A stretch of DNA of 42,118 nt from Clostridium sp. (GCF_016650035.1 NZ_JAENWM010000028.1:1-42118), one strand, 5' to 3'. Positions 25,698-34,451 are shown, counted from the first letter of the stretch. Numbers and translations: made by a program. The notes: a model not told the origin generated them from the letters alone.

Positions 25698-25702
25698 TGA
25701 AT

Positions 25703-26212
25703 ATGATAAAAACTGCAATACTTACAATGAGTGATAAAGGCTCTAGAGGAGAAAGAATTGACGGGACAGGGCCAGCATTAAGGAGTGAATTAGAAGGAAA
25801 AGACTTTATTATAAGTTACTATAAAATGATTTCTGATGAACAAAAGGAAATAGAAAGAGAACTTATTTATTTGTGTGATGAACTTAAGGTGAATTTAATA
25901 TTAACTAATGGTGGAACTGGTTTTTCAGAAAGAGATGTTACTCCTGAGGCAACTAAAAATGTAATAGAGAAATATGTACCAGGTATGGGTGAAGCAATGA
26001 GAATGAAATCCCTTGCTATTACACCAAAGGCCGTGCTATCAAGAAGCATAGCAGGAATTCGAGGGAAAACCTTAATCATTAATCTTCCAGGAAGCCCTAA
26101 GGCGGCAGTAGAAAATCTTGGATTTATAATAGATGCAATTCCACATGGTATTGATATACTGCAAGGAAATGCTAGCGAGTGTGCTGAGGTGGATAAACAT
26201 GGAACTTTTTAA
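25703..26212 (+). CDS. mogA: molybdopterin adenylyltransferase MogA/MoaB type
   Basis: A 169-aa MPT adenylyltransferase. Landmarks are AILTMSDKGSRGERIDGTGP near the start, LTNGGTGFSERDVTPEAT (about 72-89, nucleotide/pterin binding) and NLPGSPKAAVENL (about 130-142). It activates molybdopterin as the AMP adduct before metal insertion by MoeA. The start is placed at ATG 25703, 9 nt after GAGGAG (25688-25693). ATG 25697 and TTG 25694 are in frame but too close to the ribosome site. It overlaps moeA by 14 bp. Confidence 0.9.
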   Translation: MIKTAILTMSDKGSRGERIDGTGPALRSELEGKDFIISYYKMISDEQKEIERELIYLCDELKVNLILTNGGTGFSERDVTPEATKNVIEKYVPGMGEAMRMKSLAITPKAVLSRSIAGIRGKTLIINLPGSPKAAVENLGFIIDAIPHGIDILQGNASECAEVDKHGTF

Positions 26213-27422
26213 TGTAGTATCCGTAGAAGAAGCTAAAGAAATTATAGAAAGTTCATTTAATTATGAACTTTCATATGAAAAGGTTAACATTTTTGAAAGT
26301 GTCGGTAGAATTTGTTTTGAAGATATAAAATCAGAGTCTAATATACCTGAATTCAAAAGATCGACAGTAGATGGCTTTGCAGTGTGTTCAAGAGATGTAC
26401 ATGGGGCTAGTGAAGGAATACCTTCTATGCTACAGCTAAAGGGTGAGATATTTATGGGAAAAGTTCCACCTTCTGATATATCACCAGGAGAATGTTTATA
26501 CATACCTACGGGAGGGATGCTTCCTAAAAGCGCAGATAGTGTAGTGATGATTGAGTATAGTCATAAGCTGGGCCGTGATACTGTGATGATTTATTCACCT
26601 GTGGCCTTTGGTGATAATGTAATACAGGTGGGAGAAGATATAAGTTCTGATGATATTGTTATAAAAAGAGGAGAAAAGCTCAGACCTTATGAGATAGGTG
26701 TTCTAGCAAGCATCGGAATTAGTGAGATAACAGTATATAAGTCGCCGAGAGTAGCTATTATTTCAACGGGTGATGAAGTAGTACCTTGTGAAGTTAAACC
26801 AGCTTTAGGCCAGGTGCGAGATATAAATACATATCTTCTTTGGTCATTACTGCTTGAGGATGGAATTCAGCCAGTAAGCTATGGAATTATAAAAGACGAT
26901 TATGATCTTTTAAAGTTTACAGTTGATAAGGCCTTTAAGGAGTGTGACTTAGTTCTTATATCTGGAGGTAGCTCAGTAGGTAAAAAGGACCAAACCTTAA
27001 AGGTTATAGAATCTTATGGGGATGGGGAAGTTTTAGTGCATGGCATAGCAGTAAAACCTGGAAAACCAACAATAATTGGAAAACATGAAGAAAAAATAAT
27101 ATTTGGACTTCCAGGACATCCTCTTGCATGTTCTATAATATACAAAATACTTGTTAAGAATTATATTTATAATTTAATGTCTTATAATGATGAAAATTAC
27201 GGAACTAGTGCAATAATAAGCATAAATTATCATAAAGCTAAAGGGAGAGAAGAGTATTTACCTGTAGAACTTGAAACTACTAATGATAAGATTATTGCAA
27301 AACCTGTATTTGGTAAATCAGGGATAATAACAGCATTTTCAAAGGCGTGGGGTTATGTTAAAATAGAAAAAAATGATGAAGGTTTAAAGGAAGGACAGAC
27401 AGTCCAGGTGTATAGATTATAG
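26199..27422 (+). CDS. moeA: molybdopterin molybdenum/tungsten transferase MoeA
   Basis: A 407-aa MoeA. The N-terminal part has the family landmark IPEFKRSTVDGFAV, then GEDI (VGEDISSDDIVIKRGEKL) and PYEIGVLASIGI. The MPT-binding domain shows ISTGDEV, LISGGSSVGKKD, GIAVKPGKPTI and FGLPGHPLA. It inserts the oxyanion metal into adenylated molybdopterin. The start is ATG 26199 with GAGGTG 8 nt upstream; the longer in-frame reading to 26133 lies wholly inside mogA and lacks a ribosome site. A second, longer MoeA homologue follows, so this one may be specialised for tungsten or molybdenum. Overlaps mogA by 14 bp. Confidence 0.92.
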   Translation: MELFNVVSVEEAKEIIESSFNYELSYEKVNIFESVGRICFEDIKSESNIPEFKRSTVDGFAVCSRDVHGASEGIPSMLQLKGEIFMGKVPPSDISPGECLYIPTGGMLPKSADSVVMIEYSHKLGRDTVMIYSPVAFGDNVIQVGEDISSDDIVIKRGEKLRPYEIGVLASIGISEITVYKSPRVAIISTGDEVVPCEVKPALGQVRDINTYLLWSLLLEDGIQPVSYGIIKDDYDLLKFTVDKAFKECDLVLISGGSSVGKKDQTLKVIESYGDGEVLVHGIAVKPGKPTIIGKHEEKIIFGLPGHPLACSIIYKILVKNYIYNLMSYNDENYGTSAIISINYHKAKGREEYLPVELETTNDKIIAKPVFGKSGIITAFSKAWGYVKIEKNDEGLKEGQTVQVYRL

Positions 27423-27458
27423 TGTAACATAAAGGCATACGCAAAGGAGATGAGAGTA

Positions 27459-29366
27459 TTGGCTCAAGAAGTTTTTCTATCGAATATGGATTTGAATGAT
27501 GCAGTTAAATTATATTTTAATAAACTATTAGGTATTAAAGGTGAGATGGAGTATGTGGTAACATGGGAGGCTGCAGGACGGGTTTCCTACTCAGCAATTT
27601 ACGCGAAAATATCATCACCTTTTTATAATAGTTCAGCTATGGATGGCATTGCTACTCTAAGCACAAAAACCTACGGAGCCTCGGATAGAAGTCATATTGA
27701 ACTTCAAGAAGGAATTGATTATATAGTAGTTGATACTGGTGACCCAATACCAAAAGAATATGACTGCGTAATTATGGTAGAGGATTTAATAAACGTAGCC
27801 ATGGGAAAAGTGGCAATTTATAAGAGTGCTGCTCCATTTCAAAATATTAGAACTATTGGGGAAGATATTGTTGAAACTCAGCTTATTATTCCATCAAAGC
27901 ACTTAATTAGGCCCGTTGATATAGGATCTATAATAGCAGGTGGGATAAATGAGATTCAGGTATATAAAAAACCAGTGGTTGGAATAATTCCAACTGGAAC
28001 AGAGATGGTTGAGCCCGGCGGAGAACTTAAAGTTGGAGATATTATTGAGTTCAACTCAAGAGTGTTCTCAGCACAGGTAAAGCTGTGGGGAGGATTGCCT
28101 CTAAGATTTGATATAGTAAAGGATGATTATAAGCTTATCAAAGAGGCGGTAAAAAATGCAGTAGAGAAGTGTGATATTGTACTTATAAATGCTGGATCTT
28201 CAGCAGGTAGAGAGGATTTTACTTGCAGGGTAATCGAGGAACTAGGTGAAGTTTGTGTACACGGGATAGCAATAAAACCAGGTAAGCCAGTTATTCTTGG
28301 AAGCATAAATGGGAAACCAGTGGTTGGTATACCTGGATTTCCTGTATCTGCTTATTTTGTAATGGAGAACATTTGTAAGAAAATAGTCCATACTTATCTT
28401 GGATTAAATAATGAAGTGGAAAAAATTGTTGAGGCTGTACTTACAAGACGTACTATGTCAACTTTAAAATATTTAGAATTTGTAAGAGTTAAGCTTGGAT
28501 TTGTTTCTGGAAAATATATTGCAACACCTATAAGTCGTGGAGCAGGAACAACAATGTCCTTAGTTCGGGCAGATGGAGTACTTGAAATTCCACAAAACAT
28601 AGAGGGCTATGAAGTGGGAACAAAGGTTGTGGTGAAGCTTTTAAGAAGCCAGGAAGAAATTAAAAATACACTTGTATGTATTGGAAGCCATGACCCAATA
28701 GTAGATATAGCATCAGACCTATTTCACATAAATAATGAGAAGTACTTTTTATCCTCTGCGCATGTGGGAAGTATGGGAGGGATAATGGCACTTCTTTCCT
28801 CAGAAACCCATATAGCACCTATTCATTTATTAGATATGGAAAATGGTAGTTATAATGTTTCTTATATTAAGAAGTATTTGGGTGATAGACCAATGGCATT
28901 AATCAAAGGAGTCAAAAGAATTCAAGGAATTATGGTCCCTAAAGGGAACCCATTAGATATTAAATCGCTAATAGATATAGTTACAAAGGGAAGAAGATTT
29001 GTTAATAGGCAAAGAGGCTCAGGTACAAGGTTATTTTTAGATTATAACTTAAAAAAACTGGAGCTCGATCCTAAAAATATATGTGGTTATGAAAGAGAAG
29101 AATTTACACATATTGCGGTAGCAGCTGTAATAGCCGCTGGAGATGCAGATTGTGGTCTAGGAGTTTATTCTGCAGCGAAGCTCATGGGATTAGATTTTAT
29201 AGCACTTGGGAATGAAGACTATGATTTTGCCGTGCCTGTGGAGTTTTTAGATATGGATATGATAAAAGAATTTATTAAAGTAATTAAAACTGATGAATTT
29301 AAAGCGGAACTTGATAAACTTTCTGGTTATGATTACACGGATATAGGGGAAATAATTGAATTATAG
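27459..29366 (+). CDS. MoeA fused to a periplasmic-binding-like (LysR-type ligand) domain
   Basis: A 635-aa fusion. Residues about 1-400 are a MoeA copy (SSPFYNSSAMDGIAT, DTGDPIP, IRPVDIGSIIAGGI-like region, IPTGTEMV, INAGSSAGREDF, GIAIKPGKPVILG, GIPGFPVSAYFV). Residues about 410-620 are a PBP-like domain (LVCIGSHDPIVDIA ... FVNRQRGSGTRLFLD ... AAVIAAGDADCGLGVY) related to the ligand domain of molybdate/tungstate-binding and LysR proteins. There is no signal peptide, so the PBP domain works in the cytoplasm, perhaps presenting oxyanion to the MoeA site or sensing it. The start is placed at TTG 27459, 9 nt after AGGAG; the ATG at 27450 overlaps that ribosome site. Such fusions sit beside AOR genes in other clostridia. 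Confidence 0.88.
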   Translation: MAQEVFLSNMDLNDAVKLYFNKLLGIKGEMEYVVTWEAAGRVSYSAIYAKISSPFYNSSAMDGIATLSTKTYGASDRSHIELQEGIDYIVVDTGDPIPKEYDCVIMVEDLINVAMGKVAIYKSAAPFQNIRTIGEDIVETQLIIPSKHLIRPVDIGSIIAGGINEIQVYKKPVVGIIPTGTEMVEPGGELKVGDIIEFNSRVFSAQVKLWGGLPLRFDIVKDDYKLIKEAVKNAVEKCDIVLINAGSSAGREDFTCRVIEELGEVCVHGIAIKPGKPVILGSINGKPVVGIPGFPVSAYFVMENICKKIVHTYLGLNNEVEKIVEAVLTRRTMSTLKYLEFVRVKLGFVSGKYIATPISRGAGTTMSLVRADGVLEIPQNIEGYEVGTKVVVKLLRSQEEIKNTLVCIGSHDPIVDIASDLFHINNEKYFLSSAHVGSMGGIMALLSSETHIAPIHLLDMENGSYNVSYIKKYLGDRPMALIKGVKRIQGIMVPKGNPLDIKSLIDIVTKGRRFVNRQRGSGTRLFLDYNLKKLELDPKNICGYEREEFTHIAVAAVIAAGDADCGLGVYSAAKLMGLDFIALGNEDYDFAVPVEFLDMDMIKEFIKVIKTDEFKAELDKLSGYDYTDIGEIIEL

Positions 29367-29377
29367 GAGGGGTTTTT

Positions 29378-30337
29378 ATGAGAGATAACTATGGAAGGAA
29401 CATCAATTATCTAAGGATATCGGTAACGGATAGATGCAATTTAAGATGTATATACTGCATGCCAGAGCAGGGAGTTGAAAGTTTAAGTCATGATGATATT
29501 TTACGTTTTGAAGATACTTTGAAAATCATAAAGGCAGGCGCTTCCCTTGGTATTAATAAAATTAGATTTACTGGTGGAGAGCCATTAGTAATGAAAGATA
29601 TAGACAAACTCATATATGATACTTCTAAAATATCAGGCATAAATGATATTTCCATAACTACAAATGGTATTTTACTTTCTGACATGGCAGCGGATCTAAA
29701 GAAGGCTGGACTTAATAGAGTTAACATTAGTCTTGATACACTGAATACTGATAAATTTAGAAACATTACCAGAATCGGTAATTTAGATAAAGTAATGGAA
29801 AGTATATACAAGTGTTTAAGCCTTGGATTAACCCCTGTAAAAATAAATACAGTACTTCTAAGAGGTATTAATGATATGGAGTTTGTAGATTTTTTAAACT
29901 TAATTCGTGAAATACCAGTAGAAATAAGATTTATAGAACTTATGCCTATAGGCGAAGGTGCAAAGATGTATGAGGAAAATAAATTGAGTTTTATGGAGTT
30001 ACTAGCAGTGCATCCTGAATTAACTCAAATACAAACTGAGAAAAGTAGCACTGCAGAGTTGTACAAGCTAGAAGGGGCAAAAGGGAAGATTGGATTTATT
30101 AGCCCTGTAAGCTGTAAATTCTGTTCGGATTGTAATAAAATAAGGCTTACGTCTACTGGTACAATTAAACCATGTCTTCATTCCAAGGAAGAAATAAACC
30201 TAAGGAAATACTTAAATGACGAAGTTGGGTTAAATGCCGCATTAAAATCAGCTATTTATAACAAACCGCTTGAGCATCATTTACTGGAGGAAAGTGTTAG
30301 CAGAAGTATTAAGGTAATGTCTCAAATAGGCGGTTAA
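29378..30337 (+). CDS. moaA: GTP 3',8-cyclase MoaA
   Basis: A 319-aa radical SAM enzyme making the first pyranopterin precursor from GTP, with MoaC. The SAM-binding [4Fe-4S] cluster is C20/C24/C27 (DRCNLRCIYC). The second cluster, which binds GTP, is C249/C252/C266 (FCSDCN ... IKPCL). The protein ends in the Gly-Gly tail (SQIGG) needed for catalysis. FTGGEPL (about 64-70) is the SAM-binding GGE motif. AGGAGGGG precedes the ATG, 11 bp after the MoeA-PBP gene. Confidence 0.95.
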   Translation: MRDNYGRNINYLRISVTDRCNLRCIYCMPEQGVESLSHDDILRFEDTLKIIKAGASLGINKIRFTGGEPLVMKDIDKLIYDTSKISGINDISITTNGILLSDMAADLKKAGLNRVNISLDTLNTDKFRNITRIGNLDKVMESIYKCLSLGLTPVKINTVLLRGINDMEFVDFLNLIREIPVEIRFIELMPIGEGAKMYEENKLSFMELLAVHPELTQIQTEKSSTAELYKLEGAKGKIGFISPVSCKFCSDCNKIRLTSTGTIKPCLHSKEEINLRKYLNDEVGLNAALKSAIYNKPLEHHLLEESVSRSIKVMSQIGG

Positions 30338-30401
30338 TAAATAGAAATCAGGAACTATAATTTTTTGTGCCTTGAGCACGTGGAAAGGAATGATTATTTC
30401 T

Positions 30402-30839
30402 ATGAGTAAAGGAAGTTTATATGCTATCTCAATTAGTCCAGAGAGAGGACAACTTAAAAAGGAAGTGCCTGAAGCTAATTTTATAGAGTGCTATGGGATA
30501 GAAAATGATGGGCATGCTGGCGATTGGGGTCGTCAGGTTACGTGTTTAAATTGGGCTAGTGTTCAAAAGGCTAATAAAGAGTATCATTTGAATGTTGGGC
30601 CCGGCGATTTTGCAGAGAATATTTTAATTGATGGATTAGATTTTTCTAGTTTATCTGTTGGTAGCAGAATAAGATTGGGTTCATGTGCTATTTTGGAGGT
30701 AACTCAGATTGGCAAAGAGGATCATCCAAGTATAGTTAGTAGAACATTTGGTGTAAGTCTTTTACCAAGCGAGGGTGTATTTTGTAAGGTAATTAAGGGT
30801 TGTAAATTAAAAAAGGGAGATTCCGTAGAAATAATATGA
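30402..30839 (+). CDS. MOSC-domain protein lacking the usual cysteine
   Basis: A 145-aa single-domain MOSC protein (SLYAISISPERGQLKK, AGDWGRQVTCLNWAS, GDFAENILIDGLDF, VTQIGKEDHPS, LLPSEGVFCKVI). MOSC domains are found in molybdenum-cofactor sulfurases and are thought to handle cofactor or sulfur. The second MOSC in this operon has IGKECHKGCEIM at the same place; here the Cys-His becomes Asp-His and the second Cys is absent, so sulfur carriage is unlikely. Start is set at ATG 30402, the position matching the second MOSC; AAAGGA lies 13-18 nt upstream, a little far, and an earlier in-frame ATG (30390) touches it. Confidence 0.82.
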   Translation: MSKGSLYAISISPERGQLKKEVPEANFIECYGIENDGHAGDWGRQVTCLNWASVQKANKEYHLNVGPGDFAENILIDGLDFSSLSVGSRIRLGSCAILEVTQIGKEDHPSIVSRTFGVSLLPSEGVFCKVIKGCKLKKGDSVEII

Positions 30840-30870
30840 AGGGCTAAATAAATAGAAAAGGAGATAAAAA

Positions 30871-31350
30871 ATGGAACTTACCCACATAAATGATGAAGGA
30901 AGAGCTAAAATGGTGGATGTATCTGAAAAGTCGGACACTGTGCGCGAAGCTATAGCAGTTGGATCAATATCAATGAAAAAGGAAACTCTGGAAAGAATAA
31001 AAGAAGGAACTATTTCAAAAGGAGATGTACTAGCTGTAGCACAAGTAGGCGGAATTATGGGGGCTAAAAGCACTTCTCAAATTATACCAATGTGTCATGC
31101 AATAATGATATCTGGTTGTGATATTAGCTTTAATATTGATATAGAAAACACTAAGATTGAAATAACTGCAACCACGAAGACGGTAGGTAAAACAGGCATT
31201 GAAATGGAAGCATTAACTGCGGTATCAGTTGCGGCTCTAACTATTTATGATATGTGTAAGGCAATAGATAGAGAAATGGTTATAAATAATATTATGCTCT
31301 TAAAAAAATCTGGCGGAAAATCAGGAATATTTGAAAGGAAGGGATTGTAA
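30871..31350 (+). CDS. moaC: cyclic pyranopterin monophosphate synthase MoaC
   Basis: A 159-aa MoaC, which turns the MoaA product into cyclic pyranopterin monophosphate. Conserved parts are [14 protein letters not shown] at the start, [17 protein letters not shown] (about 50-66), IPMCH (about 71-75), [26 protein letters not shown] (about 108-133, catalytic Lys in DMCKA) and SGGKSG near the end. AAAGGAG precedes the ATG. Its stop overlaps the next start by one base (TAATG). Confidence 0.95.
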   Translation: MELTHINDEGRAKMVDVSEKSDTVREAIAVGSISMKKETLERIKEGTISKGDVLAVAQVGGIMGAKSTSQIIPMCHAIMISGCDISFNIDIENTKIEITATTKTVGKTGIEMEALTAVSVAALTIYDMCKAIDREMVINNIMLLKKSGGKSGIFERKGL

Positions 31351-31784
31351 TGGCAAAGGTTACTGCTGTAAATATAAGTGAGAAAAAAGGTGTTATAAAA
31401 CATCCAATAGAAAAAGGATTTTTTAAACTTAATCACGGACTCGAGGGTGATGCACACGCAGGTAAATGGCATAGACAGGTGAGTTTTCTTGGGGAAGAGA
31501 GCATTGATAAAATGAGAGCTACTGGAGTGGAAGGCTTATGTTCAGGAAAGTTTGCTGAGAATCTCACTACAGAGGGAATAATTTTGTATGAGCTTCCTGT
31601 GGGAACTAAACTTAAAGTTGGAGAGGTACTTTTCGAGGTAACACAGATAGGAAAAGAATGTCATAAAGGCTGTGAAATTATGAAGCTAGTTGGTGAGTGT
31701 ATAATGCCCAAAGAAGGTATATTTGCTAGGGTCCTTAGAGAGGGATATATTAAAGCTGGAGATGAAATTTTAGTGGAGGAATAA
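31350..31784 (+). CDS. MOSC-domain protein with conserved cysteines
   Basis: A 144-aa single-domain MOSC protein (KVTAVNISEKKGVIK, AGKWHRQVSFLGEES, GKFAENLTTEGI, VTQIGKECHKGCEIM, IMPKEGIFARVL). The Cys-His and second Cys of the KECHKGC segment are the residues proposed for sulfur or metal handling in this family. It is paired with the cysteine-poor MOSC on the other side of moaC and translationally coupled to moaC. The two may work as a heterodimer or in different steps, but sequence alone cannot say. Confidence 0.9.
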   Translation: MAKVTAVNISEKKGVIKHPIEKGFFKLNHGLEGDAHAGKWHRQVSFLGEESIDKMRATGVEGLCSGKFAENLTTEGIILYELPVGTKLKVGEVLFEVTQIGKECHKGCEIMKLVGECIMPKEGIFARVLREGYIKAGDEILVEE

Positions 31785-31787
31785 GTT

Positions 31788-33671
31788 ATGGATGAACACA
31801 TCGAAGCGTCACACGATAGGTGTAAGACTATGGAATTACTACCTGGTATTTTATTTAGCACCAAGGTAATAGAAGGCGAGGAACTACAGAAAAACTTAGA
31901 AAAAAACAGTGAATTTATATTAAATGCAGCTCCATTTATTAATCATTTATATGATTTCGTAAGAGGTTCTGAGTTTTTTGCATTACTGTGCGACGGCGAT
32001 GGATGTATCTTAAACGTAGTTGGAGATGAAAATATATTATTAGAATCTTCTAAACTTAAAATGATTACTGGTGCATACATGGATGAAGCTCATATTGGGA
32101 CTAATGCAATGAGCCTTGTAATATCTGAAGGACGCCCCTCTCAGGTGTCTGGCAAGGAACATTTTATTAATGCATATCATAAATGGACATGTTCTGCAGC
32201 ACCAATTAAGGATGGACATGGAAATATAATCGGTATGATAAACTTAACTGGGTATATAGAAAATGTAAATCCTCATACCTTGGGCATGGTAGTAGCAGCA
32301 GCTGATGCTATTGAAAGAATGATTGAGAACAACAAATATAATTCAATGATTAAAATGTGCAAGAAGCGTCTAGAAACTACCTTTGATTCCATTTCTTCGG
32401 GAATTTTGACTTGTGATTTATTTGGAAATATTACAACAATGAATAAGCAAGTTGCTAAGATGTTAGGTTATGATGCAAGAGAAATGAAAAGTATGAAAAT
32501 GCCTAATTTGATTTTAAGTTTTCATGAAATAATAGACAGGCTTAAGTTAACAGGTAACTTTACGGATGAGGATATATATGTAAATACGCCAGTGAATAAA
32601 TTGCAATTTACTCTTACAGCATACCCAATTTATGACATTGATATGAATATTGAAGAAATAACACTTGTATTTTATGAATTGAAAAAGAGTAGGAAGCTTG
32701 CGGGGAGAATCTTAAGCGGGCAAGCAATATATACTTTTGACAAAATAATAGGGAAAAACGAAAAATTCAAAAAGCTTATTGAGTACTCTAAAAAGATAGC
32801 CGATAGTAAGTCTACAATACTAATTACTGGTGAAAGTGGAACTGGCAAAGAAGTCTTTGCTCAATCAATTCACAATCACAGTAACCGTAGTGAAGAGGCA
32901 TTTATAGCGGTGAACTGTGGCGCTATTCCTAGAACACTTATAGAATCAGAACTTTTTGGTTATGAGGGTGGAGCTTTTACTGGTGCCAAAAAAGGTGGGA
33001 ATGTAGGGAAATTTGAACTTGCAGATGGAGGTACAATTTTTCTGGATGAAATAGGAGAAATGCCTTCTGATATGCAAAACAAATTATTAAGAGTAATAGA
33101 AGAAGGCGTAGTAAATAGAATAGGAAGTACAAAACAAATAAATATCGATGTAAGGATTATGGCGGCTTCAAATAAGGATTTGCAGCATGAGGTGGAAATA
33201 GGAAATTTCAGAAAAGATCTTTTTTATAGACTAAATGTTCTTCCATTACACTTACCATCACTTAGAGAACGTAGGGACGATATTGCAGAACTCGTGAATT
33301 ACTATATGAGAAAAACTTCTAAGAAACTTAATAAGCGCAGCGTGGATATTTCAGAAGAATATATGAACTACCTTAAAAATTACGATTGGCCGGGAAATAT
33401 AAGAGAACTTGAAAATGTAATTGAGCGTATAGTTAATTCCGAAGTAATTCAGATGAATTTATATAATGAAGTAGCTGAAAATAAGGAGAAATCCAATGAT
33501 TCATATATAGGAATAACTTTAGAACAAATGGAAAAACATCATATAACTGAAGTTATTAAAGAAGTTAATGGCAATATGACCTTAGCTGCAAAAATATTAG
33601 ATGTTGCAAGAAGTTCGCTGTACAGAAAAGTTGAAAAATATAATATAGATTATAAGGGAATAGAAAATTAA
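31788..33671 (+). CDS. sigma-54-dependent transcriptional activator (AcoR-like)
   Basis: A 627-aa bacterial enhancer-binding protein. Domains: GAF-type sensor (about 45-180, with AHIGTNAMSLVISEGRPSQVSG- and HKWTCSAAPIKDGHG-type blocks as in AcoR), PAS (about 192-300), AAA+ (about 318-545; Walker A GESGTGKE 348-355, GAFTGA loop 395-400 that contacts sigma-54, Walker B FLDEIGEMP, arginine fingers in FRKDLFYRLNVLPL), and a Fis-type helix-turn-helix (about 595-620, AAKILDVARSSLYRKV). It is the last gene of the tup-moa operon, 3 bp after a MOSC gene. A perfect sigma-54 promoter with inverted-repeat upstream sites precedes the second AOR (39719-39891), the obvious target. The ligand is unknown; an aldehyde, acid or cofactor is plausible. 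Confidence 0.93.
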   Translation: MDEHIEASHDRCKTMELLPGILFSTKVIEGEELQKNLEKNSEFILNAAPFINHLYDFVRGSEFFALLCDGDGCILNVVGDENILLESSKLKMITGAYMDEAHIGTNAMSLVISEGRPSQVSGKEHFINAYHKWTCSAAPIKDGHGNIIGMINLTGYIENVNPHTLGMVVAAADAIERMIENNKYNSMIKMCKKRLETTFDSISSGILTCDLFGNITTMNKQVAKMLGYDAREMKSMKMPNLILSFHEIIDRLKLTGNFTDEDIYVNTPVNKLQFTLTAYPIYDIDMNIEEITLVFYELKKSRKLAGRILSGQAIYTFDKIIGKNEKFKKLIEYSKKIADSKSTILITGESGTGKEVFAQSIHNHSNRSEEAFIAVNCGAIPRTLIESELFGYEGGAFTGAKKGGNVGKFELADGGTIFLDEIGEMPSDMQNKLLRVIEEGVVNRIGSTKQINIDVRIMAASNKDLQHEVEIGNFRKDLFYRLNVLPLHLPSLRERRDDIAELVNYYMRKTSKKLNKRSVDISEEYMNYLKNYDWPGNIRELENVIERIVNSEVIQMNLYNEVAENKEKSNDSYIGITLEQMEKHHITEVIKEVNGNMTLAAKILDVARSSLYRKVEKYNIDYKGIEN

Positions 33672-33775
33672 CAAAAAATATATTTTTAGAAATAAAGGAT
33701 TATTGGATTTAATGTGGAAATATATAGAGTATAAGGAATTTTATTTCTAAATAGTTTTGTTACAAATTATATTGT

Positions 33776-33864
33776 ACTCCAATCTTATTTAACCTTAAGG
33801 GTAAGGTATTTAAGACGTTAGGGCGTAGAGAGTGATTTCTACACCTGCCATTGTGTGAAGGAGT
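33776..33864 (+). promoter_or_regulatory. second, diverged Moco/Tuco-like RNA before the AOR operon
   Basis: This leader aligns with the RNA at 23319-23434 stem by stem but with changed bases. P1 pairs ACTCC (33776-33780) with GGAGT (33860-33864), where the first copy has TCTCC/GGGGA. P2 pairs TCTTA (33783-33787) with TAAGA (33811-33815), where the first has GTCAT/ATGAC. The shared unpaired parts include TTAAGGGT, GACGTTAGGG (first copy GACCGTTAGGG) and CCATT. The third stem pairs GTAGA (33825-33829) with TCTAC (33838-33842). Compensatory change in three stems with conserved joints supports a common RNA family and the same kind of ligand. A TATATT at 33768-33773 is a weak -10. The RNA ends 107 nt before the ferredoxin ATG. 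Confidence 0.6.
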
Positions 33865-33971
33865 TCATATTCAAGAAGACATTTATGTGTTTTTGGATAT
33901 GGACTCTTTTTATATTTTAAAAATAAGGAGGTGTGAGTTGGAATCTTGTGTGCAAGATATCCAGCAAAAAA

Positions 33972-34451
33972 ATGGAAAAACAATTAATAATTTCACCGGA
34001 AAAATGCACCGGTTGCAGAACTTGCGAAATGGCTTGTTCATTCGCAAAGACAAATGCATTTAATCCACAAAATGCAACAGTATCAGTTTTTCAGTATGAA
34101 GAAGCAATGATATCTGTACCAGTAATGTGTCTTCAGTGTGAAGATCCATACTGTATGAAGGTATGTGTAGTGGGTGCCATTACTAAAAATGAAAACGGTA
34201 CCGTGGTGGTAAATCAGGATAAATGTATAGGGTGTAAGCTTTGTATTAGTGCTTGTCCATTTGGGAATATGAGTTTTAATTCGGAAAATAAATCATTAGT
34301 TAAATGTGATTTATGTGGTGGCAATCCAAGCTGTGCAGAATTTTGCCCTTCAGGAGCAATAGAGTTTAGAGAGGCAAGTCCCTATGAACTTAATAAGAAA
34401 AAGTTAGTTGCAGATAAATTCAGAGATTTATTAGCGGAGGTGGATAAATAA
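33972..34451 (+). CDS. four-cluster ferredoxin-like subunit paired with AOR (WorS/HycB-type)
   Basis: A 159-aa iron-sulfur protein with 16 cysteines for four [4Fe-4S] clusters: [36 protein letters not shown], and [15 protein letters not shown]. This is the CooF/HycB/AorA type of electron-transfer subunit. It shares a TAATG junction with the AOR gene, so it should carry electrons from the tungsten enzyme to the NuoEF-like proteins. The start is set at ATG 33972, where homologues usually begin ([15 protein letters not shown]). The best ribosome site, AAGGAGG (33925-33931), is 40 nt upstream; it serves GTG 33933 in frame (spacing too short) or TTG 33938 out of frame. An A7 run (33966-33972) lies between. 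The true start is therefore uncertain. Confidence 0.85.
   Translation: MEKQLIISPEKCTGCRTCEMACSFAKTNAFNPQNATVSVFQYEEAMISVPVMCLQCEDPYCMKVCVVGAITKNENGTVVVNQDKCIGCKLCISACPFGNMSFNSENKSLVKCDLCGGNPSCAEFCPSGAIEFREASPYELNKKKLVADKFRDLLAEVDK

Noticed and set aside
33938-33954. Sigma-54-like sequence (GG-N10-GC) TTGGAATCTTGTGTGCA before the ferredoxin gene
   Set aside because: Spacing fits but the -24 (TTGGAAT) and -12 boxes are poor, the start would fall only about 7 nt before the ATG, and no activator sites lie upstream where the RNA element sits.
33851-34063. 70-aa open frame overlapping the ferredoxin start
   Set aside because: It is out of frame with the cysteine-rich protein, has no family features, and overlaps both the RNA element and the ferredoxin. 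Its only interest is the TTG start discussed under the A7 finding.
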